DNA of 64,000 bases, from contig CAKTQV010000006.1 of the NCBI GenBank assembly GCA_934597255.1, positions 74,102 to 138,101 on the forward strand, read 5' to 3'. This document shows, piece by piece, positions 16,816 to 24,299 of the stretch; the first letter of the stretch is position 1; each line of letters opens with the position of its first letter. Origin of the DNA: an uncultured Oscillospiraceae bacterium (GTDB lineage: Bacteria; Bacillota; Clostridia; Oscillospirales; Oscillospiraceae). The notes below the pieces were generated by a model. It ran no database searches. It saw only the letters and a list, made by a program, of their open reading frames with translations, and had not been told where the DNA came from. The translations under genes and the position numbers were made by a program.

Positions 16816-17526
16816 TTATTTTACCAGCCGATGGACGAGCATCGTGCTGTCGTAAATGCTGCGGCTGAGAAAGCTGAGCCTGCCGCCGGCCAGCTCGGCC
16901 AGCGCCGAAAGAACAAACGCATAGACATAGTTTGTCGCAAGCCCTTCTCCGAAGCCGAGCACTGCGCCGAGCGCGCTGCCGAGCCCGCCGATGGCGCCGT
17001 GGCTGCTGTGATGCCGGGCGAAGAGACGGGAGAACAGCTTGAACAGCCACACGCACACCAGAAAAATCGCGACGGAGGCCGCGACCTGCACCGCCGTGAC
17101 GACGAGAGGACGGAGAATGCTGTCCGTGATGGCCTGCGCCAGCGTCTGTCCGTCGATGCGCATGAGATCCAGGACCTCGCGGAGCGAATCGGTGCTGATG
17201 CTGGCGCTGCCGAGTATGCCGCCGAGACTGTCCAGCATGGTCTGAAGCGCGTCGAGCGTTTCCTGCGTGGCGGCGGCACCGCTGTTGACGGCGGCCAGAA
17301 CATCCTGAGGGATGGCGGCGCTGACGGCGGAGACGACCTTTTCGTACAGAAGGTTTTCAAAAACCCAGACGGCGATCCTCTGGGAAAAGGCGACGATCAG
17401 CAGAATGGCCACCAGCCAGCCGGACAGCCGGAAAAGCGAGGACAGAAAGCCGGTGCGCCAACCCCGGCGGATCGTGACGACAAAGATGGCGATCAGAATC
17501 AGATCGTATAAATACGGCCAAAGCAA
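16816..17526 (-). CDS. CvpA-family membrane protein
   Basis: A 236-residue protein with four predicted helices, resembling the colicin V production (CvpA) family: YLYDLILIAIFVVTIRRGW at the N-terminus, GWLVAILLIVAF, and a late pair of helices. The central hydrophilic loop is long (about 75 residues). The family is widespread, and its molecular role in Firmicutes is not settled. I place the start at TTG 17526, because GGAGG lies eight bases upstream and is itself inside an alternative longer frame (ATG 17541). The gene stands alone between spoIIID and the divergent nitroreductase gene. Confidence 0.7.
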   Translation of the reverse strand: MLWPYLYDLILIAIFVVTIRRGWRTGFLSSLFRLSGWLVAILLIVAFSQRIAVWVFENLLYEKVVSAVSAAIPQDVLAAVNSGAAATQETLDALQTMLDSLGGILGSASISTDSLREVLDLMRIDGQTLAQAITDSILRPLVVTAVQVAASVAIFLVCVWLFKLFSRLFARHHSSHGAIGGLGSALGAVLGFGEGLATNYVYAFVLSALAELAGGRLSFLSRSIYDSTMLVHRLVK

Positions 17527-17595
17527 GCGCGATCCCTCCATTTCCAGTCGATTATATATGCTTGCCGGCACAAAAGCAAGAGAGGATGTTGAAAC

Positions 17596-18132
17596 ATGGA
17601 ACTGAAGCAGTGCATTGAAACGCGCCGGAGCGTCCGGCGATTCCGGGAAGACCCCGTGCCGCAGGAGACGCTGCGGGAGCTGATCCGGCTGGCGTCGTAT
17701 GCGCCGAGCTGGAAAAACAGCCAGACGGTCCGCTGGCTCCCGGTCACGGACCGCGCGCTTTTGCAGCGGCTGGCGGCGGGGCCGGCGCTAGGCCACCCCG
17801 GCAATCAGGGGATCCTGGAAAGCTGCCCGCTGCTGCTGATCGAGACCTGCATCTCCGGGCGCAGCGGCTTTGAGCGGGACGGAAGCTACTCCACGCCCAA
17901 GGGCGACCGCTGGGAGATGTTTGACGCCGGCGTCGCCGCGCAGACGCTGTGCCTGGCGGCGCACGACATGGGCCTCGGCACGGTCATTATGGGCGCGATC
18001 GACACGGTGGCCGTGGCGGAGACGGTGGGACTGGACAGCACGCGGACGGTATCGTGCATGATCGCCGTCGGTTATCCCGACCAGCAGCCGCTCATGCCGA
18101 AGCGCAAGACGGTGGACGAGCTTTTGAGCTGA
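17596..18132 (+). CDS. Nitroreductase-family protein
   Basis: A 178-residue FMN-dependent oxidoreductase of the nitroreductase fold, probably a homodimer using NAD(P)H. The N-terminal FMN contact ETRRSVRRFRED, the SYAPSWKNSQ segment and the central AHDMGLGTVIMG are family hallmarks. The length is that of compact clostridial members. It converges with gluQ across a shared hairpin. Natural substrate unknown. Confidence 0.9.
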   Translation: MELKQCIETRRSVRRFREDPVPQETLRELIRLASYAPSWKNSQTVRWLPVTDRALLQRLAAGPALGHPGNQGILESCPLLLIETCISGRSGFERDGSYSTPKGDRWEMFDAGVAAQTLCLAAHDMGLGTVIMGAIDTVAVAETVGLDSTRTVSCMIAVGYPDQQPLMPKRKTVDELLS

Positions 18133-18143
18133 ATACGAAACGG

Positions 18144-18168
18144 GCCGGCCCCTTCAAAAGGGACCGGC
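18144..18168. terminator. Shared hairpin between nitroreductase and gluQ
   Basis: An 11-bp stem with one C-A mismatch (18144-18154 with 18158-18168) sits between two convergent genes. It has no strong T run on either side, so a weak bidirectional terminator is the best reading. Confidence 0.5.
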
Positions 18169-18178
18169 TCGCGGTGTG

Positions 18179-19126
18179 TTATGGATCGCCGGCGAAAAGC
18201 TCCGGCGAGAGCGGGATATCCTCGCGGCTTACCCTTGACCAGTCGAAATCCGCGGCCAGCTCGCGCGCGCTGACGCTCTCCGGCCGGTCGAGCAGTCCGG
18301 CGGTAAAGGCCAGCCGCCCGATCAGCTTCTCCGGTGTGAAGCGCCGGCGCAGCGTCTGCGTGCTCAGATCGCCCAGCCGCTTGGAGAGCTTCCGCCGGTC
18401 GGTCAGCAGCAGCGGCCCGTGCGCGTATACCGGCGGCTGGCCGCCGAGCAGGCCGATCAGCCATGCCTGCCGCGGCGCGCAGGTCAGCAGATCGCGGCCC
18501 CGCACGACGCGCCCGACGCCCATGGCGGCGTCGTCAAGGCTGACGGCGAGCTGGTAAGCGAACACACCGTCGGAGCGGCGGATGATGAAATCGCCGTCGT
18601 CGCGCGCGAGATTGCGGGTGACGGGGCCGTAATGCGCGTCGCGGACCGTGACGTCCAGATCCGGCACGCGCAGCTTCCATGCCGGCCGGCGGCCGGACTG
18701 CTCCAGCGCGCGGCGCTCGCTTTGCGTGAGATGCGCGCAGCGGCAGCCGGGATCGTGCTGCGCTTCGCCGGGGTGCGGCGCGGCGGCCGCCAGACGCTCG
18801 GCGCGGCTGCACCAGCAGGGATAGACCAGGCCCTGCTCCGACAAAAGCGCGAAGGCGTCCTCGTAAAGCGCGGTGCGCCGGCTCTGGGAGAAGGCCGGAT
18901 CGGGGTAGCCGAGATCCCAGTCAAGACCCAGCCAGCGCAGATCGTCCGCGATGGCCGCGGCGTAGACCGGGTCGGAGCGGGCGGGATCGAGATCCTCCAT
19001 GCGGAAGATCAATTTGCCGCCCAGACGGCGCGCGTCCAGCCATGCCAGCAGCATGGAAAGCAGGTTGCCCATATGCATATAGCCCGAGGGGCTGGGGGCG
19101 AAGCGCCCCGTGTTTGACTTGTTCAT
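18179..19126 (-). CDS. gluQ: Glutamyl-Q tRNA(Asp) synthetase
   Basis: A 315-residue truncated glutamyl-tRNA synthetase paralogue that attaches glutamate to queuosine in tRNA-Asp. It begins GRFAPSPSGYMHMGNL (HIGH-like site at about 7-21), has a KMSKS-like KLSKR near 237, a Zn site (CWC and CRC) and no anticodon-binding domain, all typical of GluQRS. It needs queuosine-modified tRNA, so the cell should make or salvage queuosine. A TATAAT on the minus strand ends only eight bases before the ATG and no Shine-Dalgarno is present, which suggests a leaderless mRNA. Confidence 0.93.
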   Translation of the reverse strand: MNKSNTGRFAPSPSGYMHMGNLLSMLLAWLDARRLGGKLIFRMEDLDPARSDPVYAAAIADDLRWLGLDWDLGYPDPAFSQSRRTALYEDAFALLSEQGLVYPCWCSRAERLAAAAPHPGEAQHDPGCRCAHLTQSERRALEQSGRRPAWKLRVPDLDVTVRDAHYGPVTRNLARDDGDFIIRRSDGVFAYQLAVSLDDAAMGVGRVVRGRDLLTCAPRQAWLIGLLGGQPPVYAHGPLLLTDRRKLSKRLGDLSTQTLRRRFTPEKLIGRLAFTAGLLDRPESVSARELAADFDWSRVSREDIPLSPELFAGDP

Positions 19127-19134
19127 ATTTTTAG

Positions 19135-19161
19135 ATTATAGTGAATGCGGGAAAATGTAAA
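19135..19161 (-). promoter_or_regulatory. Promoter of gluQ, suggesting a leaderless transcript
   Basis: On the minus strand TTTACA, 15 bases and TATAAT. The -10 ends eight bases before the gluQ ATG, so transcription should start one or two bases before it. The spacer is short, and CTTTAC with a 16-base spacer is an alternative. Confidence 0.55.
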
Positions 19162-19180
19162 GACAGAAAGGGCGGGAACC

Positions 19181-20179
19181 GTGAAAAAATTTTGTTGTCT
19201 GCTGCTGGCGGCGGCGCTTTTGCTGGCGCTGGGCGCGTGCGGGAAAAAGGAGACGCAGCCCACGATGGTCTATGTGGACGAGGGGACGCAGGAGACGGAG
19301 GAAAAGCCGGTGTGTGACACGGCCATTCTCTATACCGCCGGGACGGCGGCGCGCGACCCGTCGTTTTTCGCGGCGCTCAGTACATACCGCGACGAGTGTA
19401 CCTATCAGTATCTGCGCAGCTATGTGGGGCTGATCGACCTTGGCGGGGCGCTGGATGTGACGGACGGCGAGGACGCGCTGTATACGAAGCTTGATCTGAT
19501 GATCACGCTGGGGTATGAAACGGCGGCGCTGTCGCCAGCGGACTTCCGGGGCGGGGCGGATACGCTCCTGCTCGCGGCCAACGCGGCGCAGTTCCCGATT
19601 TTGTGCGGAAATCTGGTCGTGGCCGGGACGGACTCTGCGCCGCTGTCGGCCTGGACGCTGGCGAGCTATGGCGGGCTGTGCGTGGCGTATGTCGGCCTTG
19701 CGGCGCCGGAGGACGGGCAGACGGCGTATCGGACGGAGGACGGGCAGAGCTATGAGCTGGCGGACGCGGCCGCGTCGCTGCGGACGGCGGCGTCGGCAGC
19801 CCGCGCGGCCGGCGCGCAGTATGTGATCGTGCTGGCCTCCTGCGGCGCGGAGCGGGCGGCGGCGCTCGTAAAAGAGGGAACGGGGGCGGATGCGTTTCTC
19901 GACGGAGCCGGCGACGGCGGAGAGAGCCGGACGCTGACCGACGCCGCGGGGAAAGAGGTGCTGTACAGCGGTCTTGACCCGGCGCAGGACAGCGTCGGCG
20001 TGCTCGTGATCGGGGCGGACGGCACGCTGCGCGCGCAGATCACGATGGAGCTGGGCGAAAAAAGCGGCGGTATGCTCGATCATCTTGCCTCCCTCGGCTA
20101 TGATGTGGAGGTGGCGCAGAGCGCGGAGACGGAAAGCGTCTCCGACGGGACCGCGGAAAGCGGGACGGGCGAGGAATGA
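19181..20179 (+). CDS. Lipoprotein with degenerate 5'-nucleotidase (UshA-like) fold
   Basis: A 332-residue predicted lipoprotein. The signal peptide ends in LGAC (Cys20). The body follows the order of the metallophosphatase domain of 5'-nucleotidases: a strand ending LIDLGGAL, then LMITLGYETAALSPADF, FPILCGNLVV, YGGLCVAYVGLAAPEDG, AAGAQYVIVLASCG and FLDGAGDGGES. At each place the metal ligands of active enzymes (DxH, GD, GNHE, SH, GHTH) are replaced, so catalysis is unlikely. The C-terminal substrate domain is missing. GTG at 19181 is chosen because the signal peptide starts there. It is followed 31 bases later by a second lipoprotein. Confidence 0.75.
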   Translation: MKKFCCLLLAAALLLALGACGKKETQPTMVYVDEGTQETEEKPVCDTAILYTAGTAARDPSFFAALSTYRDECTYQYLRSYVGLIDLGGALDVTDGEDALYTKLDLMITLGYETAALSPADFRGGADTLLLAANAAQFPILCGNLVVAGTDSAPLSAWTLASYGGLCVAYVGLAAPEDGQTAYRTEDGQSYELADAAASLRTAASAARAAGAQYVIVLASCGAERAAALVKEGTGADAFLDGAGDGGESRTLTDAAGKEVLYSGLDPAQDSVGVLVIGADGTLRAQITMELGEKSGGMLDHLASLGYDVEVAQSAETESVSDGTAESGTGEE

Positions 20180-20210
20180 CCGACACTGTACCGAAACGGG
20201 GGGTAAGAAT

Positions 20211-20810
20211 ATGAGAAAAGCGGCCGCCTTACTTGGCGCGCTCACGCTCATCATGGCGCTGACGGGCTGCGGCGGGCAGAAGGATACGCTGCGATTTGTT
20301 TACGAAAAGACCGGCGTGCCCGATCAGGAATGCGTGTCCTATGAGGTGGATATCGGCCGCGAGGCGGGCGGCGCCGCCGTCACGGCGGAGCTGTGGGAAG
20401 ACGGCGCGTGCACGGCAAGCACGCCGCTGACGCTCGGCCGGGAGACGGAGGAGCTGCATATTTCGCTTTTGGCCGAGGGGCGCGGGACGGAAAAGGACGG
20501 CCTTTATGTGCAGATGGAAACCGGGGAGGTTTCCGGCTCGATTCTGACGTGCTTCGGGCTTCCGTCCGGTTGGACGGGGTATTCCTTTTCCGCCTATAAG
20601 GACGGGGACATACTCCCCGTGCATGCCGGGGAGGAGATCGTTCTTGCAGCGATGGCCTTTGATACCGGCGACGGTGTCCGAAGCGTGAGCTGTCCGGCGC
20701 TGACGGACGGGACGGAAACGCTGGAGGACGAGGCGTGCGTGCTGGTGATCCGGGCGGCCTTTACGGCCGAACGGATCGGGCCGCAGGCGTCCGACGAAGA
20801 GTGCGGATGA
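20211..20810 (+). CDS. Small lipoprotein of unknown function
   Basis: A 199-residue protein with a lipoprotein signal (LTGC, Cys20) and a predicted beta-rich acidic body. I recognise no family. ATG at 20211 follows a run of seven G by six bases. It lies 31 bases downstream of the nucleotidase-like lipoprotein and shares its terminator, so the two are probably co-transcribed and may act together outside the membrane (inference). Three Cys in the mature part (besides the lipid Cys) leave room for one disulfide. Confidence 0.75.
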   Translation: MRKAAALLGALTLIMALTGCGGQKDTLRFVYEKTGVPDQECVSYEVDIGREAGGAAVTAELWEDGACTASTPLTLGRETEELHISLLAEGRGTEKDGLYVQMETGEVSGSILTCFGLPSGWTGYSFSAYKDGDILPVHAGEEIVLAAMAFDTGDGVRSVSCPALTDGTETLEDEACVLVIRAAFTAERIGPQASDEECG

Positions 20811-20831
20811 GATCTATGACTATGCATTCGG

Positions 20832-20875
20832 AAAGCAGCGCCTCCGTATGAGCGTTCATACGGAGGCGCTGCTTT
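20832..20875. terminator. Long shared hairpin between lipoprotein and SDR genes
   Basis: A perfect 20-bp stem (20832-20851 with 20856-20875) with a GCGT loop lies between two convergent genes. The stem base is A/T and is followed by GCCTGTTTT on the plus strand. Probably a bidirectional terminator. Confidence 0.75.
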
Positions 20876-20901
20876 GCCTGTTTTGATGCTCCCGGCCGCC
20901 T

Positions 20902-21663
20902 TTACAGCGTGGCGCCGAAATCGGCCACGAGAGCCTGCCCGGTCAGGGCGCGCGAGTCGTCGCTGATGAGGAAGAGCATGATCTTTGCCACATCGTCCGG
21001 CATGCAGGGATGTATCTTCAGATCCATGTGCCGGCCCATCGCGCCGATCATGTCCGGGTCGATGTCCTGAACGGAGCTGCCCGTGGTCATGGGTGTGACG
21101 ACCGTGCTCGGGCAGATGGCGTTGCAGCGCACGCCCTCGGAGGCGAAGCGGAGCGCCGTGTGCTTCGTGATGCCGACGATCGCGCCCTTCGACGCGACAT
21201 AGACCGCGCCGCCGCAGCCCTTCAGACCGGCGACGGAGGCGATGTTGACGATCGCGCCGTGGGTTTTGCAAAGCTCCGGCGCCGCGGCGCGGATGCAGTT
21301 CATCGTGCCCTTCGTGTTGATGCCGAGCACCTTTTCATAGTCCTCGTCGGTGAACCGGTCGATGGGCTTGAGGCCCTTTTCAAGCACGCCGGCGTTGTTG
21401 ACCAGTCCGTCCAGACGCCCGTAGGCGTTCACGGCGGCGTTTACCAGCGCCGCGCAGTCCGCGTCGCGGGAGATATCGCTGGGGACGACGGTGCACTCGC
21501 CGCCGGCAGCGCGGATCGTATCCGCCGTTTCCTGAAGCTGTTCGGCACGGCGGGCGGCCAGAACGAGCTTTGCGCCCTCGGCGGCGAAAAGCTGCGCGGC
21601 GGTGGCGCCCATGCCGGAGCTGGCCCCGGTGATGATGACGACCTTATCGTTTAGTCTGTTCAT
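20902..21663 (-). CDS. SDR-family oxidoreductase
   Basis: A 253-residue classical short-chain dehydrogenase. The cofactor site GASSGMG is at about 14-20 and NNAGV is intact. The active site is Ser (NIASVAG) and Tyr/Lys in YVASKGA, and the PxxVxTPM segment follows. It has no neighbours on its strand. A TTGCAT N17 TAATAT promoter is plausible upstream, between it and the divergent csoR. Substrate unknown; relatives include 3-oxoacyl reductases, hydroxysteroid and polyol dehydrogenases. Confidence 0.88.
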   Translation of the reverse strand: MNRLNDKVVIITGASSGMGATAAQLFAAEGAKLVLAARRAEQLQETADTIRAAGGECTVVPSDISRDADCAALVNAAVNAYGRLDGLVNNAGVLEKGLKPIDRFTDEDYEKVLGINTKGTMNCIRAAAPELCKTHGAIVNIASVAGLKGCGGAVYVASKGAIVGITKHTALRFASEGVRCNAICPSTVVTPMTTGSSVQDIDPDMIGAMGRHMDLKIHPCMPDDVAKIMLFLISDDSRALTGQALVADFGATL

Positions 21664-21860
21664 GAAAAAAGCCTCCTTCAGATCGGTAATGATGCGGAGC
21701 GTTCCGGATGCGGCTCCGTGGGAAATCCTTCCCTTGTTTATATATTAAAACTATACAAAAAGAAATGCAAGAAAAGTCTTTTGTTTGTCATAAATGTCTA
21801 AGATATATCATTGACAAAGCGGTATACGGCGGCGCTGTTTTTTGGACGGACAGCGCGGCC

Positions 21861-21890
21861 TTGACAGCCGGGAGAGGGAGAAGATATAAT
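21861..21890 (+). promoter_or_regulatory. Consensus sigma-A promoter of csoR
   Basis: Perfect TTGACA and perfect TATAAT separated by 18 bases, 32 bases before the csoR start. The predicted operator at 21895 covers the transcription start. Confidence 0.88.
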
Positions 21891-21894
21891 ACAC

Positions 21895-21909
21895 ATACCC
21901 CCAAAGGTA
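21895..21909 (+). promoter_or_regulatory. CsoR-type operator at csoR promoter
   Basis: ATACCCCCAAAGGTA is a pseudo-inverted repeat with TACC/GGTA arms around a C-run, resembling CsoR sites. It starts four bases after the -10 box and would block initiation when apo-CsoR is bound. Confidence 0.65.
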
Positions 21910-21922
21910 AGGAGACGCTGTC

Positions 21923-22198
21923 ATGAAGCAATGCATGGATGCGGATAATCTGCACCGCCGCTTGAAAAAGATCATCGGCCAGGTTCAGGCCATCGACCGC
22001 ATGATCGACGAGGATGTGCCCTGTGAGGATGTTCTGTCGCAGATCAACGCCGCGAAATCGGCCCTGAACGGCTGCGGAAAGGTCGTGCTGGAGGGGCACA
22101 TCAAGCACTGTGTCCGCGACGGTATTGAGCACAGCGACGCCGACAAGACGATCGAGAACTTCACGAAGGCCGTTGAGCGGTTTGCCAATATGCAATAA
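21923..22198 (+). CDS. csoR: CsoR-family metal-sensing repressor
   Basis: A 91-residue all-helical DUF156 repressor that releases DNA on metal binding. The Cu(I)-type ligand set is present: Cys34, His59 and Cys63, as in CsoR, while the nickel or formaldehyde sensors differ. It opens with LHRRLKKIIGQVQAIDRMI, typical of the family. ATG follows AGGAG by nine bases. It stands directly before a P-type metal ATPase whose promoter also carries CsoR-like operators, so auto-repression and control of export are expected. Confidence 0.94.
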   Translation: MKQCMDADNLHRRLKKIIGQVQAIDRMIDEDVPCEDVLSQINAAKSALNGCGKVVLEGHIKHCVRDGIEHSDADKTIENFTKAVERFANMQ

Positions 22199-22206
22199 GG
22201 ACCCTT

Positions 22207-22236
22207 GAGTCAGTCTGTGCGGCTGGCTCTTTTTTA
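22207..22236 (+). terminator. Terminator between csoR and the metal ATPase
   Basis: A nine-base-pair stem with two G-U pairs (22207-22215 with 22221-22229) is followed by TTTTTT. The ATPase gene then has its own promoter, so this separates or attenuates the two units. Confidence 0.75.
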
Positions 22237-22243
22237 TTTCTGC

Positions 22244-22272
22244 TTGGAAACATATACCCCTATATGTATAAT
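22244..22272 (+). promoter_or_regulatory. Sigma-A promoter of the metal ATPase
   Basis: TTGGAA, a 17-base spacer and a perfect TATAAT, 38 bases before the GTG start. The spacer contains ATATACCCCTATATGTAT, a degenerate CsoR-like half site. Confidence 0.8.
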
Positions 22273-22276
22273 ACGA

Positions 22277-22294
22277 TATACCCCTACGGGTATA
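22277..22294 (+). promoter_or_regulatory. CsoR-type operator at the ATPase promoter
   Basis: TATACCCCTACGGGTATA is an inverted repeat with perfect seven-base arms (TATACCC and GGGTATA) around CTAC. It begins four bases downstream of the -10 box, the same position as the operator at csoR. Confidence 0.82.
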
Positions 22295-22309
22295 AAAGGA
22301 GGAATGTTT

Positions 22310-24046
22310 GTGAAGCGTGCGATGGAAAAGCTGGAGCAGCTGCTGGAGCTGGGCGGCATCAAAAAGGACGTCACCTTCCTCGTGCTCTCCGGTATCGCCG
22401 TCATCTGCAGCCTGCTGAAGTGGAATCCGCTCCCGTTCGACATGGCGTGGATCGCCATCGTCCTCTGCGGCATTCCCATCATCCTCGAAGCGGTGATCGG
22501 GCTGGTCACCGCCTTCGACATCAAGGCGGACGTGCTGGTATCGCTGGCGCTGATCGCCTCCATCAGCATCGGCGAGACGTTCGCCGCCGGTGAGGTCGCG
22601 TTCATCATGCAGCTCGGCGGCCTGCTCGAGGAACTGACGGTCGCCAGAGCCAGAGCCGGGATCGAGAAGCTGGTGCATCTGACGCCCCAGACGGCCCGCG
22701 TGCTGCGAGACGGCAAGGAGGAGATCCTCCCCGCCGAGCGGGTGCGAGTCGGGGATCGCATCCGCGTCCTCCCCGGCGAGAGCATCCCCGTGGACGGCGT
22801 CATTCTCTCCGGACAGACCTCCATCAACCAGGCGGTCATGACCGGCGAATCCCTCCCGGTGGATAAAACGGTGGGCGACACGGTCTCCAGCGGCACGGTC
22901 AACCAGTTCGGCGCCTTCGAGATGGAGGCGGCGAAGGTCGGCGAGGACAGCTCCATCCAGCGCATGATCCGGCTGGTGCAGTCAGCGGACGCGGGCAAGG
23001 CGAAGATCGTCGGCATCGCCGACCGCTGGGCGACGTGGATCGTCGTCATCGCCCTGAGTGCCGCGGCCATCACATGGGCCGTCACGGGGCAGATCATCCG
23101 CGCCGTGACGATCCTCGTCGTGTTCTGCCCCTGCGCGCTCGTGCTGGCGACACCCACGGTCATCATGGCCGCCATCGGCAACGCCACGAAGCACGGCTTC
23201 CTCGTCCGGGAGGGCGACGCGCTCGAGCGGCTGGCCAAGGCGAAGGTCATCGCCTTCGACAAGACCGGTACGCTGACCTGCGGCGTGCCGGAGGTCGTCG
23301 CGGCGGAGAACTTTGAGATGATCCCCGGCCGCGGCGTGTGCGCGCGGGTCGAGGGGAAGACGGTCCTCGCCGGGAGCCCCGCGCTGCTGCGGGAGCGCGG
23401 CGCGGCGATTTCCGCCGTAGCGGCCGCCGAGGAGCGCGTCCGGCAGGGCTGCACCGTGACATATGTGGCGGTGGACGGCGTGTTCGCCGGGTTTATCGCC
23501 CTGTCCGACACGCTGCGCAGGGAGAGTGCGGACACCATCGCCGCCCTGACGGTCCTCGGCGTGCAGCCCGTGCTGCTCACCGGCGACCACGAAAACGCCG
23601 CCGGGACCATCGCGGGCGAGCTGCAGATCCGCGAGGTGCGGGCAAACTGCCTGCCGGAGGATAAGCTCCGGTATATCGGCGAGTATCAGGCGAAGGAGCG
23701 GCCGGTCTGCATGATCGGCGACGGCGTGAACGACGCCCCAGCGCTCAAAAAGGCCGACGTCGGCATCGCCATGGGCGGCGTGGGCAGCGATATCGCCGTG
23801 GACGCGGCGGATATCGCGCTGGTGGACGACGAGGTCAAGGAGCTGCCGCACCTCGTGGCGCTCTCGAAGCGGATGATGACGACCATCAAGCGGAATATGA
23901 CCTTCTCCATGACGCTCAACTTCATCGCCATCACGCTGGCCATCATCGGGACGCTGAACCCCGTTGCCGGCGCGCTGGTTCATAACGCGGGCTCCGTGCT
24001 CGTGATCACAAACTCGGCATTCTTACTGAAATGGAGGAAAAAATAA
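22310..24046 (+). CDS. Heavy-metal translocating P-type ATPase, shortened nucleotide domain
   Basis: A 578-residue P1B ATPase that would export a metal ion (probably Cu(I), judged by CsoR control and the CPC motif at 273-275). The actuator motif TGES, the phosphorylation site DKTGTLT (Asp317), TGD and GDGVNDAP are all intact, and the last helices carry HNAGSVLV. It has no N-terminal HMA domain. The nucleotide-binding domain is short: after DKTGTLT only about a dozen residues separate it from the MIPGRGV loop, so the segment that normally carries the conserved SEHP is missing, without a frameshift. GTG at 22310 follows AGGAGG by seven bases; ATG 22304 is too close to it. Confidence 0.9.
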   Translation: MKRAMEKLEQLLELGGIKKDVTFLVLSGIAVICSLLKWNPLPFDMAWIAIVLCGIPIILEAVIGLVTAFDIKADVLVSLALIASISIGETFAAGEVAFIMQLGGLLEELTVARARAGIEKLVHLTPQTARVLRDGKEEILPAERVRVGDRIRVLPGESIPVDGVILSGQTSINQAVMTGESLPVDKTVGDTVSSGTVNQFGAFEMEAAKVGEDSSIQRMIRLVQSADAGKAKIVGIADRWATWIVVIALSAAAITWAVTGQIIRAVTILVVFCPCALVLATPTVIMAAIGNATKHGFLVREGDALERLAKAKVIAFDKTGTLTCGVPEVVAAENFEMIPGRGVCARVEGKTVLAGSPALLRERGAAISAVAAAEERVRQGCTVTYVAVDGVFAGFIALSDTLRRESADTIAALTVLGVQPVLLTGDHENAAGTIAGELQIREVRANCLPEDKLRYIGEYQAKERPVCMIGDGVNDAPALKKADVGIAMGGVGSDIAVDAADIALVDDEVKELPHLVALSKRMMTTIKRNMTFSMTLNFIAITLAIIGTLNPVAGALVHNAGSVLVITNSAFLLKWRKK

Positions 24047-24219
24047 TGGCGATCAAAATCATCGGAACGATCATCGGAGGAATGGTCCTCGCCGCGGGGC
24101 TTTACTATCTGGTAAAGGAGCGGGAGGATGAGCAGTCGCGCCGGATCTATACGGTCGTAAGCGCCGTGGGCGGCGTCATGTTTGCCGGAATGCTTTTGCT
24201 GACGCTTCTGGCCCGCTGA
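24046..24219 (+). CDS. Small two-helix membrane protein linked to metal ATPase
   Basis: A 57-residue hydrophobic protein. Helix one is GTIIGGMVLAAGLYYLV, a short charged loop follows (KEREDEQSRR), and helix two runs to the C-terminus. Its ATG shares a base with the ATPase stop codon (TAATG), and GGAGG lies inside the end of the ATPase gene, so the two are translationally coupled. No family recognised. An accessory or regulatory subunit of the pump is the natural inference. No Cys or His is present to bind metal directly. Confidence 0.75.
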   Translation: MAIKIIGTIIGGMVLAAGLYYLVKEREDEQSRRIYTVVSAVGGVMFAGMLLLTLLAR

Positions 24220-24236
24220 CCCCGGAAAAGCGGAAA

Positions 24237-24282
24237 CGGCGGCCCCTTCCGTTTGGAAGGGGCCGCCGCTGTTATATTTTTT
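24237..24282 (+). terminator. Terminator of the metal ATPase operon
   Basis: A 14-bp perfect stem (24237-24250 with 24255-24268) has a GTTT loop and is followed by TTATATTTTTT. It also lies at the end of the convergent beta-helix gene. Confidence 0.85.
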
Positions 24283-24299
24283 GCGTGAGGCGCCGGATT

